This document shows, piece by piece, positions 7,895 through 16,486 of a stretch of 64,000 bases of DNA. Positions within the stretch are counted from its first letter, which is position 1, and each line of letters starts with the position of its first letter. The notes under the pieces are model-generated. The model ran no database searches. It saw nothing but the letters and a program-made list of their open reading frames with translations, and was not told where the DNA came from. Where the stretch lies: positions 434,001 to 498,000 of the forward strand of contig CAWJEJ010000005.1 in the NCBI GenBank assembly GCA_963841855.1, in the 5' to 3' direction. Source of the DNA: CAXBBB01 sp963841855. GTDB lineage: Bacteria > Bacteroidota > Rhodothermia > Rhodothermales > BA12. The translations under genes and the position numbers were made by a program.

Positions 7895-8449
7895 TTATCG
7901 GATGTTGAGGGACTGCTTCGGCTCGTCGAGGTAGGCGACGGTGGAGGCGAGTTCGTCGCCCGCTTTCAGGTCTGCCCCGATGGCGCGCTTGTCGGCCGAG
8001 ACGCGGACGGTGCGGTACTGCTCGGGCAGATCGTCCACGTCGACGGTGAGCACGACGCTGCGGCTTCCGCTCGTGCGCACGGTGATCGTGCCCAGGTCGG
8101 TGACGTGCTTCGTCTCGCCGCGCAGCTGCATCCCGGCAAGCATCCGGGCTTTGAGCGTGTCGACGGTGCGCCGCGCGGCCTTCTCGTGGGCGCGCAACCG
8201 CCCCGCCTCGTCCTCGAACCCTTCGGCCCGGCTGGCCCACAGGTGCGCCTCGGCTTCGGCGTTGCGGATCACGCGGATGTAGTTCTCGGCCTTGCCGTCG
8301 AGTTCGGCGAGCGCCTCGGCGTAGTCCGCCTCGAACGCTTCATCTTCGATCTCGCCGCCCGCTTCGATGATGGCGGCTTCGAGTTCGGCTAGCTTGGCCG
8401 TGATGGAGTAGAGCGTGTCGCGCTCGGGTGGTGCGGGTGTGTCAGGCAT
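7895..8449 (-). CDS. Siphovirus Gp157-like protein
   Basis: 184 residues from ATG 8449. Acidic helical N-terminus (ITAKLAELEAAIIEAGGEIED), long coiled-coil centre (AENYIRVIRNAEAEAHLWASRAEGF), then a beta-rich end with DLPEQYRTVRVSADKRAI and the closing EPKQSLNIR. This layout matches the Siphovirus Gp157 family (DLPEEYxxV, KKAIKxxLKxG, KSLRIR). The family occurs beside single-strand annealing proteins in many phages, as here with Rad52; its biochemical role is not settled. Intact frame. Confidence 0.8.
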   Translation of the reverse strand: MPDTPAPPERDTLYSITAKLAELEAAIIEAGGEIEDEAFEADYAEALAELDGKAENYIRVIRNAEAEAHLWASRAEGFEDEAGRLRAHEKAARRTVDTLKARMLAGMQLRGETKHVTDLGTITVRTSGSRSVVLTVDVDDLPEQYRTVRVSADKRAIGADLKAGDELASTVAYLDEPKQSLNIR

Positions 8450-8463
8450 GGTGCTGGGTGGGG

Positions 8464-8754
8464 TCAGTGGTAGTGGACGATGAGTTCGGTGCGGCTCGTG
8501 GCCGTCGTGATGCGCAGCAGGGTGCGGCGCTCGACGCGGCCGGTGTAGTGGAGCGCCATTGACCGGTTGCGATCGGCGTCGACAGGCCGTGCCAGGCGGG
8601 CAGCCTCGGAGGCTGAGCGTGTGATGTCGCGGACGTGGTAGAGGACAGTGTTTGCCGGGCGACCGATGCGCCGCCCCACCTCGGCACACGTCAGGCCGGA
8701 GGCGTAGAGGCGGCGCATCTCTGCGCGCTCCTTTGTAGTCACGAAGCGGCTCAT
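8464..8754 (-). CDS. small helix-turn-helix protein
   Basis: 96 residues, start ATG 8754 overlapping the Rad52-like stop. Residues 5-45 (TKERAEMRRLYASGLTCAEV, GRRIGRPANTVLYHVRDI) form a clear helix-turn-helix of the transposase/sigma-like type. The rest is basic. Could be a local transcription regulator of the early operon; target unknown. Confidence 0.8.
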   Translation of the reverse strand: MSRFVTTKERAEMRRLYASGLTCAEVGRRIGRPANTVLYHVRDITRSASEAARLARPVDADRNRSMALHYTGRVERRTLLRITTATSRTELIVHYH

Positions 8755-9520
8755 GCGTCACCTCCCGCCGACTCGGCGCGCGCCTGCAGCTGCCGCTCGA
8801 AGTAGCTGACGAGTTGGAGCGCCGTGCCTTCGGTGAGCGTGTCGGTGCTCTCTTTCGCCCGTCGCGTCGACGATGTCCTCGGCGAGCAGGTCGACCCACT
8901 CGTCGCAGTCGTGAGACAGCTTGGCGCGGTTGCAGAGCCGCCTCTTGGTCGTGTCGGTGACTGGACCGGCGTGCATAGCCTCTTCCTGGCGAATCTCCTC
9001 CCGCTCTGCGGGCGTGCGCTCGGCTCGGGCGGGGCGTGCAGGCTGAGCGTGCGCCTCGCGTCCGGGCAGGTAGTGATCCGGGATGCGCGGCGAGATCTTG
9101 AACTGCTTGTAGTCGTCGACGGGTACCCACTGCTGCGGGAAGTCGTACAGGTAGCGTCCGATGCCCCACTGCACGGCCGCGCGGCGCATCGCGTTGGACA
9201 GGCCGCCTTTGATGGCCTCGACGTCGGTGTTCTCGGCTCCGTCCCACTTGGTCACCCACTCGCCTCGGCTCTCGACGTAGATCGACAGGCCGCACACGAT
9301 GCCGCCACCCGGACCGGGCGCGAACTCGTTGCGCCAGTTGGCTGGACCGACCGCCTCGTCGAGCCGGTTCATGATGGCGCGGTTGGTGATGTAGGCGGCG
9401 GCGAGTCCCTTGCCCGTCCGCTTGCTGATGGTGATCGCGCGCCAGTCGAGATCGTCGGGTGAGAAGAAGGCGGCGAGTATCGTACAGATCCTGCCCGCCG
9501 GTTTGCTGCTGATCATCCAT
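8751..9520 (-). CDS. Rad52-family single-strand annealing protein
   Basis: DNA annealing protein of the Rad52/Rad22/DdrA superfamily, which phages use for recombination-dependent replication. Diagnostic stretch: AYITNRAIMNRLDEAVGPANW, then GGIVCGLSIYVESRGEWVTKW, then DGAENTDVEAIKGGLSNAMR with RAAVQWGIGRYLYDF. Start is probably ATG 9520 (MDDQQQTGGQDLYDT), with a frameshift near 9475; another near 8865 restores the natural end LVSYFERQLQARAESAGG. About 255 residues. No phage exonuclease partner is recognised nearby. Confidence 0.88.
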
Positions 9521-9933
9521 GGTGTACCTGCGAATCCAAATGAGTGACGGTGCTCGCGGCGAGCGCGGGCCTTGGCGTAGCGCGCGGCGATGCGGGCCTT
9601 CTGCTCGGCCCGGTCGATCCACCGGTGGTCCAAGTAGCAGCGCACCAGCTGCTCGGCGGTGACCTCGATGCGCTCGCGGCATTCGTCGGTGCATCCGGCG
9701 TTGCTCTCGATGCACGCGGCAAGCGCGCCAAGGCGGTCGGCCCCGATTTCGCACGCGGGAGTGATGCTCTCGACGTAGTCGGTGCACTCGGCTGCGGCGT
9801 CGGGGTGCGTTCGGGCAGCGTAGAGGCTCGCGCACGCAGCCCAGAAGCGCGAGCGGCTGAGGCGGACGACGTGGTGGTCAGTGCCGTCGTCGACGAGCCA
9901 GTGACCGGCAGAGGTGAGGACGAGGCGGATCAT
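9513..9933 (-). CDS. hypothetical phage early protein
   Basis: About 138 residues from ATG 9933 (MIRLVLTSAGHWLVDDGTDHH). It contains six cysteines in the middle part (ECTDY, ACEIG, AACIESNAGCTDECRE), spacing not typical of a known zinc finger, and a basic C-terminal helix. A frameshift near 9555 probably hides the real end, a TGA overlapping the Rad52-like start. Function unknown. Confidence 0.6.
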
Positions 9934-10467
9934 GCGGCACCTCTTCGTCCGACACGTCGACGATGGACGGCTCGGTGACGACGTAGCCGTGCTGCTCGAA
10001 GCCGGACAGGTCGGGCGACGAGACGGCGCTTTCAGCTTGTCGATCACGCGGTCTGCTGCCTCACCGCCTCGGCTGGCACGTCGTGCAGGGTCTTCGTCCG
10101 ACACGTCGACGATGGACGGCTCGGTGACGACGTAGCCGTGCTGCTCGAAACTGCCGGAGGTTCCGCTGGCGACGCGAGGCCTGCTGCTGCTGTTCACAGC
10201 TGCCGCAGCTGGCCGTCGGGTGCTTCCCGGGTGGATGTGACGCCGGCCGGCTGCAGGAAGCGGCGGCGTCGCAGTCAGCGGATTGGCGCGGTCCTGCAGG
10301 GCGGCGAAGTGGCGAATTCGCGCTTTGTCAGCCCCTCGCTCTCGCTGGAATGCTCGTTCTCTTCGTAGTGGGTCAAGTCGACCGTTCCATCCGAAGGGAC
10401 GGGCGAACGCGGAGGCGTTTGGGCTTTCGGTGTTGCCCTTGCCGGGCCGGTTCGTACTTTGGGTCAT
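9930..10467 (-). CDS. phage protein with a duplicated 50-residue segment
   Basis: Reads from ATG 10467 (MTQSTNRPGKGNTESPNA), basic and low-complexity at first, then FEQHGYVVTEPSIVDVSDE twice, once from each copy of a 59-bp perfect direct repeat. Between the copies is ARRASRGGEAADRVIDKLKA. One frameshift lies between the repeats (149 bp apart instead of 150). The natural end probably overlaps the next start at 9933. No family recognised. Confidence 0.5.
9942..10149. repeat. 59-bp perfect direct repeat
   Basis: Bases 9942-10000 and 10091-10149 are identical over 59 bp, offset 149 bp. On the minus strand each encodes FEQHGYVVTEPSIVDVSDE. Perfect identity means either a very recent tandem duplication or an assembly artefact. 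Confidence 0.9.
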
Positions 10468-10564
10468 CTCTTTTGTCGGAGACGGCGACCGGTCTTGCGT
10501 AGTGGCGAGCCGGTCGCCCTTGTTTTGGATGGTGCCGCCCATCGGCGACGTGAATTGATTGGAG

Positions 10565-11059
10565 TCAGGCCACGAGCGCGACCGCGGCGGTGCGCAGTTC
10601 GCTCATCAGGCGCGAGAGGTAGGCCAGCCAGTCGCCGGGCGGCGGCGAGCCGGGCAGGCTGACGACGCCGTAGCCGCCGACGCACCGCGCCTGCACGACG
10701 CCCGTCAGGCCCAGCGTCTGACCCAGCACGGCCAGGCTGACGACCATGCGCGGCGTGGCGCTTCCGCCGCTCATCAGTTTGCTCACCGGTGTGCCGTCGG
10801 CGTAGCCCATCGCCCGGCCGATGCGCGACGACTGCCAGCCGCGCTGCCACAGCCCCTCGACGAGCGAGCGGCAGGCGTCGGCCTCGGCCGAGAGCACGGC
10901 GGCGATGGTGCGAGTCACGGGCTGGGCCGGTTTGACCTGCCGGTTGGCTGAATCGTCGCCGGGCCAGCGGACTGCCGGAGCTTTGGTGTCGGGGCGTCGG
11001 GCGGCGCGGTCGTGCCGGGTGGGCACGATTCGGCGCCGAGTAGTGGTAGCGTCGGGCAT
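10565..11059 (-). CDS. hypothetical phage protein with possible HTH
   Basis: 164 residues from ATG 11059. N-terminal 50 residues are basic and disordered. Residues about 65-120 (GLWQRGWQSSRIGRAMGYAD, VSKLMSGGSATPRMVVSLAVL) resemble a Cro/XRE-like helix-turn-helix with a following helix. It would fit a regulator of the early operon. Intact frame, good codon use. Confidence 0.65.
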   Translation of the reverse strand: MPDATTTRRRIVPTRHDRAARRPDTKAPAVRWPGDDSANRQVKPAQPVTRTIAAVLSAEADACRSLVEGLWQRGWQSSRIGRAMGYADGTPVSKLMSGGSATPRMVVSLAVLGQTLGLTGVVQARCVGGYGVVSLPGSPPPGDWLAYLSRLMSELRTAAVALVA

Positions 11060-11212
11060 CTCTGCGTTGGTTTGTTGTCGGAGTCACCTGGGAGACCGTC
11101 TCTCAGGCGTGTTCTTTGAAAGGCGGGCAGCAGAGGCGAGCGTCGCGCTCGGTGAGGACGCCTCTGCCGCCCTCCCCACGCGTCCTCACCCAAGGCGCGC
11201 GGGGTAGTCGGG

Positions 11213-11350
11213 TCAGATGAAGTAGTGCGGCTCGTCGGCTGGGCTGGGCTCGTCGCTACTGGCGCAGAGCGTGAGGCCCGCGAGCGCGAGAAGGGCGGCG
11301 ACGGGCGCGAGCAAAAAGCCCAGAGCGGCGGTCAGGAGAAGGCGCATCAT
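11213..11350 (-). CDS. 45-residue membrane peptide
   Basis: ATG at 11350 (MMRLLL) overlaps the stop of the upstream gene (GGATGATG). Residues 1-30 are a single hydrophobic segment (LLLTAALGFLLAPVAALLAL) ending in GLTLCASS, so either a lipoprotein signal or an inner-membrane anchor; the short tail DEPSPADEPHYFI is acidic. Function unknown. The 150 bases downstream hold no further gene. Confidence 0.6.
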   Translation of the reverse strand: MMRLLLTAALGFLLAPVAALLALAGLTLCASSDEPSPADEPHYFI

Positions 11351-12059
11351 CCGAACCACTCGTCTACGTCAGCAGCCACGTCGTATTCGGCGCTGGCGGC
11401 ATAGGCGGTGTCTCGCATCTTCGAGCGCGCGGCGACCATCTCGGGCGTGTCCCGGGCGGTGATGCCCTTCGCGGCGGGTTTGGCGTGGCGCTTGTTCGCG
11501 CGGCGATCCTTCTCGCGCTTCTCCGCGCGGGCGATCTTCGCCTTCTCCTCGTCGGTGTGGTCCGAGTAGGTCGAGGCGGCGGTGTAGTCGCTCTCGGCGA
11601 TCGCGCCTGCGCCGTGTGCCGGGGCAACCTTCTTGCGCTTCTGCTTGTCCGCGAGGGCCTTTCCGGCTTCGACGGGCGGCAGACTGTTGTAGGCGCGGAT
11701 CTGGTTGCGCTCGTCCTGGCTGAGCGTGCGCAGGTGGAGCACCGGCGTCGTCGTAGCGACAGCACCCAGCGCGTCGTCAGTTTGGCGAGTTGGTCGTCGT
11801 CCGGAAAGCCCAGCTGCTTGCGGAGCATCTCGGCGTCGGCGGTGTCGGCGGGCGTGCCGTACTGCGGGGCTGACGTGCCGGTCGGCGCTTCGAGCGACAG
11901 GGCGACCTCGCCGCGCTGCATCAGGCCGATCAGGTCGGTGCTCGACAGGGCGACGCTGGTGGCGACGCCGCTGGCATCGACGAGGTCAGCCGTCTCGGCT
12001 CCGGTCGGGTGGACGACGAACGTCTTCTTGTCGGCGTCGTGGATCAGGAGGTGACTCAT
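11347..12059 (-). CDS. hypothetical phage early protein, about 236 aa
   Basis: From ATG 12059, overlapping the Cro-like stop (ATGA). N-terminal part MSHLLIHDADKKTFVVHP then VDASGVATSVALSSTDLIGL; a one-base shift near 11773 joins it to LRTLSQDERNQIRAYNSLPP and a highly charged lysine-rich tail (EEKAKIARAEKREKDRRANK). No domain recognised. The charged tail would fit nucleic-acid binding. Confidence 0.65.
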
Positions 12060-12304
12060 GCGGTCACCTCCTCTTCGCTTTCGGCCTCGTCGAAGTCGTA
12101 GAAGTCGTCGGCGGGGCGTCCCGAGCCAGCGGGCGATGCGGCGCACGGCGGCGTAGCTGCCGCGCGAATAGGCGGCGTTGGCGTAGCGGTTGAGCGCGCT
12201 GGCGTCGATGCCCCTCACCTGTTCGGCGGCCTGGCTGTAGGTGAGCGCGTCGGACTCGACGCGGGCGCTGATGGCGGCGGCGAGCAGTTTGGTCTTAGTT
12301 TCAT
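12056..12304 (-). CDS. Cro-like helix-turn-helix regulator
   Basis: About 82 residues. Core YSQAAEQVRGIDASALNRYA then RRIARWLG is a lambda-repressor-like HTH with recognition helix around DASALNRYANAAY; the end is acidic (DDFYDFDEAESEEEV). The stop overlaps the next start (ATGA). The ATG at 12304 is one base out of frame with the domain and a second shift lies near 12117, so the N-terminus is uncertain. As first regulator of the leftward operon, opposite an S24 repressor, a Cro role is likely. Confidence 0.7.
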
Positions 12305-12478
12305 CTTGATTAGCGGTTGTTGCTAGTGAGCAATGGCCCTAGATTCTTCCTTCATTCTACCCTTCTCTTCCATCTTACCTCTTTACCAATGGACGATATT
12401 ATACGAAGGACCTGGTCGCCGCTCTCCTTCCACAGGGCTCGATGTGTGCTCGAAGCGCCGCAGGTGCAGGTCAAACGC
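12305..12478 (-). promoter_or_regulatory. AT-richer leader with candidate early promoter
   Basis: The stretch 12330-12410 is clearly richer in A/T and pyrimidines than its surroundings. TATAAT occurs on the minus strand at 12403-12398, correctly placed for leftward transcription into the Cro-like gene. No good -35 box is seen, and the Bacteroidota -7 motif TAnnTTTG is not evident. Confidence 0.35.
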
Positions 12479-12730
12479 TCACGGCGGCACCCGAATGATG
12501 CACGGGCCATCTGAGCCAGGCTCAGCCGTCCCCTGCGCGAGCGGCTCCTGCCATCGCCGGACTCGGGGTTTCCAGATCACGGTGCAGCGGATACCGGCTA
12601 GACCTTCCTTTTCGTCTAGCACGTCACCGAGGTGTCTTGGCATCTCGGTGAGGACTTATCCGCCGTCTTCTGACCCGGCTCGACCTGCTTGTCGGTGTCG
12701 CGTCGGCTTCGGTGTCGTGTCGTCGGGCAT
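12479..12730 (-). CDS. small phage protein, frameshifted
   Basis: Start ATG 12730 (MPDDTTP), a one- or two-base shift, then an intact run LTEMPRHLGDVLDEKEGLAG, IRCTVIWKPRVRRWQEPLAQ and the end CIIRVPP with TGA at 12479-12481. About 83 residues; the second half reads as a real folded domain. Easily missed because neither frame is long. Function unknown. It would be the first gene of the leftward operon. Confidence 0.5.
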
Positions 12731-12980
12731 GGGTGCGGGGTGTTATGGAGCGGTAGCAATGTGCAATCGGCCACAACTGCCACAAGTAGCCGCTGACAAA
12801 AATTGGCCTATGCGACAGGCTACTCTGCCGCCGAGATGGTCAGGTGTGGATCAATGCTCAAAATCGAGGCGGTATCGCTGCCGAGGTGGATGATGCCACA
12901 GGTCTAACGGCTTCGTTTGTCCGACTTACGTCGGTCGTCTCGCCAAATCGGGTCACATTCGGCGATTGAGCGAGGCAAAT
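12731..12980. promoter_or_regulatory. prophage control region between early operon and repressor
   Basis: 250 bases without a convincing gene between the leftward early genes and the rightward repressor. It contains an inverted repeat CCGAC-TTAC-GTCGG at 12921-12934, two direct copies of GCCGAGRTGG about 50 bp apart, and the tandem pair CCACAACTGCCACAAG. These are candidate operators for the Cro-like and S24 regulators. A GAGG ribosome site precedes ATG 12981. Confidence 0.5.
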
Positions 12981-13670
12981 ATGCCGTCGCTCCACTACGT
13001 CGCTCCCGGTGCTCCAAGCAAGCCCGTCGCACGACTCGATCCCGCCAAACGCGCCCTACAACTCCTCCCCGGAGACGAGACCTACGTCCTCACCATCCTC
13101 GACGAGAGCCGCGTCCGCGCCGCCTGCGGACGCCCCAACCTGCTCGATCAGGTCACCACGCGCGACGCCTACTCCCACCCGCTCTCCCGCCAGTTCTTCG
13201 CCAGCCTGCTCGGCTTCGACCCGCCGCCTGGCCTGCGCGCCATGCGCACCGATGGCCGCTCGATGGAGCCAGGCATTCCGCTTGGCAGCTGGGTCGTCTT
13301 CGAGGTATTCGGCCCTGACGACCACATCGTGAACGGTCAGCGCTACATCTACCAGGTCGAGGAGCAGGACACCGGAGACTGGAGCCTCGCGCTCAAACGC
13401 CTCCATCCGTACACCGGCGGCGGCATGCGCATCATCTCCGACAACCACGCCGACGGCACCGTCGATGAGGTGTTCGTGCCCGCCAAGCGTGTCAAGGGCG
13501 CGACCGGCCCTGGCTGGCTCGAACACAGCGAGACCGGTTCGCGCGTCCGCCTCCACCTGGTCGGCCACGTGCTCTGGCCCCGCGACGATGCCGACGTCAC
13601 CGATACGCGCACGCTCTCCCGCATGATCGAGCGCCTCGCCGCCCTCGGAATGCTGCGCCAACCTGACTGA
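12981..13670 (+). CDS. S24-family (CI/LexA-like) phage repressor without visible DNA-binding domain
   Basis: 229 residues from ATG 12981 behind GAGGCAAAT. The C-terminal half is a peptidase S24 fold: TDGRSMEPGIPLGSWVVFE carries the catalytic Ser, and LALKRLHPY the Lys. Such proteins are inactivated by RecA-stimulated self-cleavage during the SOS response, triggering induction. The N-terminal 75 residues show no helix-turn-helix, and no frameshift is apparent, so DNA binding may come from an unusual domain or a partner such as the Cro-like protein. An in-frame TTG at 12966 is an alternative start. Confidence 0.85.
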   Translation: MPSLHYVAPGAPSKPVARLDPAKRALQLLPGDETYVLTILDESRVRAACGRPNLLDQVTTRDAYSHPLSRQFFASLLGFDPPPGLRAMRTDGRSMEPGIPLGSWVVFEVFGPDDHIVNGQRYIYQVEEQDTGDWSLALKRLHPYTGGGMRIISDNHADGTVDEVFVPAKRVKGATGPGWLEHSETGSRVRLHLVGHVLWPRDDADVTDTRTLSRMIERLAALGMLRQPD

Positions 13671-13692
13671 CTCACCCTTACCAATCGCACCT

Positions 13693-14405
13693 ATGCGCAT
13701 CCTCGCCGCCTTCCTCCTGTGTCTCAGCCTCGCCGCTTGTGGCGATCCGATGGACAAACCGCTCACCGTCGAAACCCTCACCGAACTCAACGAGAACGAC
13801 GTTCTGACCGAAGAGCAGAAGACCGACCTCGCCGCCTACATAATGCGCTCCTCGTTTGCAACCGCGATGGCAGCAACCAGGGCGGGCGAAGAAGTCGACG
13901 AGACAGCCCTCGATCAGCCGAACGTCACCGTCGGCGAGGCGCTCGAACGCCAGCGCCAGTTTCGCGAAGAGGAAGAAGCTCGCGTCGCAGCCGAACGCGA
14001 ACGCGCTCGAAGCAGAGCGCGCGGCTCGCGAGGCCGAACTCGAACGCCTGCGCGGCATCGTGCGCGTCACCGCCGTCTCCAAGAGCAAGCGGGAAGCCAG
14101 GTTCAGCACGTATTCCAGATTCGAGTATCTCTACGAGAACGCGTCTCGACCAGGACATCACCGGATTCAAAGGGATGCTCGTCGTCAACGACATGTTCGG
14201 CGATGGCATCAGAACCTGATCATCAAGCACGACGAACGTATTGCCGCCGGTGGACGCACCACCTACACCGCCTCCTACGACATCAACGAGTTCATCAGCG
14301 ACAACGTCAAGCTGCTGAACACGCCGCTGGACGAGATCGCAGATTGAGTGGCAGCCCGAGATGATCGTCTTCGCTGACGGCGAAACAGTGCAGATCTCCG
14401 AGTGA
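13693..14405 (+). CDS. prophage lipoprotein, candidate lysogenic-conversion gene
   Basis: About 236 residues. Signal peptide MRILAAFLLCLSLAAC with lipobox LAAC. Then an acidic helical region (TLTELNENDVLTEEQKTDLA), a coiled coil rich in E and R near 14000, and a C-terminal beta-like domain (FSTYSRFEYLYENASR, ITGFKGMLVVNDMFGDGI, TASYDINEFISDNVKLLN, MIVFADGETVQISE). Frameshifts near 14010, 14140 and 14215. It follows the repressor by 22 bases and so is probably expressed in the lysogen. The function is unknown; an envelope role such as blocking superinfection is an inference from position and export. Confidence 0.7.
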
Positions 14406-14416
14406 CCTCCAACACC

Positions 14417-14881
14417 ATGCGCCTACTCCTACTCGTCTGTCTGCTCTGCCTGACCGGATGCGCTACTCAGTATGCCAATACGCCCGAGCAGCGCGCCGCC
14501 CTCAGCGCCGACCGCGCCCGCGACGTGCGCCGCGCCGACAGCCTGCGCGTCTTCCCCATCGAGCAGCTCACCGACGACGAGCGCCGGTTTCTCTACGCGA
14601 CGACCAACGCAGCCCGCGCCTACCCCGAACTCTACGCCGGAGCCGACACCACCGCGCTGCCCAGGCCCGCCGTCCAAGCGCCAACGGCCGCCGACTCCTC
14701 CGCGCTCCCGTTCATGACGCGCGCCGAAGCCGAAGAGATGCGAGCCGACATCCGCGCGTCTCGAACGACCCTGCAAGTGATGCTCGGCATTCAGATCGCG
14801 GGCATTGTGATTGCGGCTATCGCCTATCTCATCGCCGAGGATGCCGCCAACGACGCGCTGGACAGCTTGGAACGCCAATGA
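14417..14881 (+). CDS. prophage lipoprotein with C-terminal membrane helix
   Basis: 154 residues from ATG 14417, chosen over GTG 14402 because it starts the signal peptide MRLLLLVCLLCLTGC (lipobox LTGC). Middle part helical and acidic (FPIEQLTDDERRFLYATTNA). A second hydrophobic segment near the C-terminus (VMLGIQIAGIVIAAIAYLIA) would insert in the inner membrane, so the protein could bridge the periplasm like a spanin. Function not assigned. Confidence 0.75.
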   Translation: MRLLLLVCLLCLTGCATQYANTPEQRAALSADRARDVRRADSLRVFPIEQLTDDERRFLYATTNAARAYPELYAGADTTALPRPAVQAPTAADSSALPFMTRAEAEEMRADIRASRTTLQVMLGIQIAGIVIAAIAYLIAEDAANDALDSLERQ

Positions 14882-15105
14882 TGAACGAACCTCCCTACAC
14901 ACCCCTTCCGGAGCGCGCAGAAGAAGACCGCTTCCGCGAATGGGTATTTCAGCAGGCTCAACCCGCAGGCCGAGAGGTAGATGAAGCAAACCCCGCCGAT
15001 GTGGACTACTTCGACTATGGCCCCGCTATCAACGCCGACGAGCACATGAGAAGGTTCTCTCATGTATACACAGCCAAGACCAGGGGATTACAATTGCAAC
15101 CCTAG
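14878..15105 (+). CDS. small acidic phage protein
   Basis: 75 residues, start ATG 14878 overlapping the upstream stop (ATGATGA). Sequence MMNEPPYTPLPERAEEDRFR, then EWVFQQAQ, then DVDYFDYGPAINADEHMRRF. Proline-rich start and repeated DY residues. No family assigned. An indel may hide a longer C-terminus, since coding-like sequence (ITIATLDIVKPKGAEYLHLT) continues in another frame to 15171. Confidence 0.6.
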   Translation: MMNEPPYTPLPERAEEDRFREWVFQQAQPAGREVDEANPADVDYFDYGPAINADEHMRRFSHVYTAKTRGLQLQP

Positions 15106-15291
15106 ACATCGTCAAGCCCAAAGGCGCAGAATACCTCCATTTGACCACGCGCTGGGGTCCCCAAATTACCTGAATCTGGCGAGGTAGAGCGTCTCAGCTA
15201 CAAGGAGTACTGAAAAAGGATGACATCGTCCGGAGGCTCCGCAAAGCCATCTCGGATGGCCTAGAACTCTAACTCAAAATCGTCGCCACCC
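15106..15291. other. gap, partly coding-like
   Basis: 186 bases. The first 65 read ITIATLDIVKPKGAEYLHLT and TRWGPQIT in one frame with a stop at 15169-15171, possibly the displaced end of the preceding gene. Nothing recognisable in the remainder up to ATG 15292. Confidence 0.35.
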
Positions 15292-15676
15292 ATGCGCCTG
15301 TTCACCCTATCACTGTTCCTCCTGCTGACCGCTACTTCTGCTCACGCGCAGCGCCTGCCCGTTCCTCCCCCTCGGGGCATTGATACACCGGCTGCGGCAG
15401 ATACCACATCGGCCGACACGGTGTATCTTCACATCGTCTCATGGCACCTGGCGTGAGGCTCCCTACGCATCCGCGTCAGCATCGACCGAGGCACGACCGG
15501 CAGGCACTTACATCGCCGATGGGTATGATGGCACCTACTGGCGCGTCCACTCAGGCGAGCAACGCTACTACGTGATGAGCGTCTACGTGTCGGAGCGCAC
15601 CCAACACGCCCGCACGTATCGCCAAACGAAGGCCCGCCGATATTCCGAGTTGGACTATGGATTAGCGAGGAGATAG
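15292..15676 (+). CDS. secreted prophage protein, SH3-like
   Basis: About 128 residues. Cleavable signal peptide MRLFTLSLFLLLTATSAHAQ. After a frameshift near 15435 the rest reads GTYIADGYDGTYWRVHSGEQ and RYYVMSVYVSERTQ, short beta strands in an SH3-like pattern. Located in the block of exported proteins between repressor and terminase. Likely periplasmic; function unknown. Confidence 0.6.
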
Positions 15677-15702
15677 ACTACTTAACATCAAAGCTTGGAG
15701 AT

Positions 15703-16347
15703 GTGATCGACGCGCACAACGCCGCACCGACGCTCAACAAGCTGCGGTCTTGTGTAACCATTGCTCGACTCACTGGCGGAGGTAGCACCGCTCGGTCTGA
15801 GACACAGCAAGCGAGAGCCACGCTAGGCATCTTCGCCAATATCCTTCCCGACGAACCGACTATCGGTGGCGATGATGTGGACGAGATCGAGTCCGAGCTA
15901 CAAGAGCTGTTCGACCGAATCAATGCCGCTGAGTTGCCGCACGTTCTTAGCGACTCGATGCTCGGATTCATCGACACGTTCCACATGGCCGCTATCCGTA
16001 TTCGGATTCAGGGGCCCAGGGTAGCGCTTCGCGAGAGCATCGTGCTCGCTGCCGAAGCCGTCTCGCCGCCGACGATCATCCGCCAAGAAGTATACGAGTC
16101 GCTCACCGAAGAGCAGAGCAGCGTCATCGTAGAGTTTCGCACTTACATGGCCCGCCGCGTCACCCAGCTGAGAAACTGGGGCATCACGTTTCAGAACGTC
16201 GACATCGGCGTCCGGCTACTCGAAGCGTCGTGGAAAGCCTGGAGCGCCTTCAACGGCGACGGCGATGCTGGGCCGCTTCTACTCCCTCCCGCATCCATCC
16301 TAGAATCTCAGGTTCCCTCGCTTCCTTCAGACTCTGAGACAGCGTAG
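15703..16347 (+). CDS. hypothetical prophage protein, 214 aa
   Basis: Mostly helical, no signal peptide. Segments: DAHNAAPTLNKLRSCVTIAR, GIFANILPDEPTI, DEIESELQELFDRINAAELP, SLTEEQSSVIVEFRTYMARR. GC content is visibly lower than in the phage structural genes. The frame is open upstream to 15661 (ISEEIDYLTSKLGDV), so the GTG at 15703 may not be the true start and an indel could hide an ATG near 15657. Candidate cargo gene. Confidence 0.6.
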   Translation: MIDAHNAAPTLNKLRSCVTIARLTGGGSTARSETQQARATLGIFANILPDEPTIGGDDVDEIESELQELFDRINAAELPHVLSDSMLGFIDTFHMAAIRIRIQGPRVALRESIVLAAEAVSPPTIIRQEVYESLTEEQSSVIVEFRTYMARRVTQLRNWGITFQNVDIGVRLLEASWKAWSAFNGDGDAGPLLLPPASILESQVPSLPSDSETA

Positions 16348-16453
16348 TGTTCTTGGCCAGCAAACCCAAAACCGCCCCCTCTAACTCCTCTCGCGAGCAG
16401 TCGCGCAGCAGCTTGCCTTTGTACTTGACCGTCGACGGGGATAGAGTAGCCAT
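16250..16453 (-). CDS. small protein on the opposite strand
   Basis: 67 residues from ATG 16453: MATLSPSTVKYKGKLLRDCS, REELEGAVLGLLAKNTTLSQ, then a basic end. Regular amphipathic helix pattern and sensible codon use. It converges with and overlaps the last 98 bases of the plus-strand gene, and it is the only clear minus-strand gene in the rightward half of the prophage. Confidence 0.5.
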   Translation of the reverse strand: MATLSPSTVKYKGKLLRDCSREELEGAVLGLLAKNTTLSQSLKEAREPEILGWMREGVEAAQHRRRR

Positions 16454-16486
16454 ACCCCAATTTACGCAAACCGAAACGTCGTGACC

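Noticed and set aside
12333..12893. 186-codon plus-strand frame in the control region
   Set aside because: Cys/Arg/Ser-rich non-protein-like composition, and a better minus-strand coding reading exists at 12479-12730.
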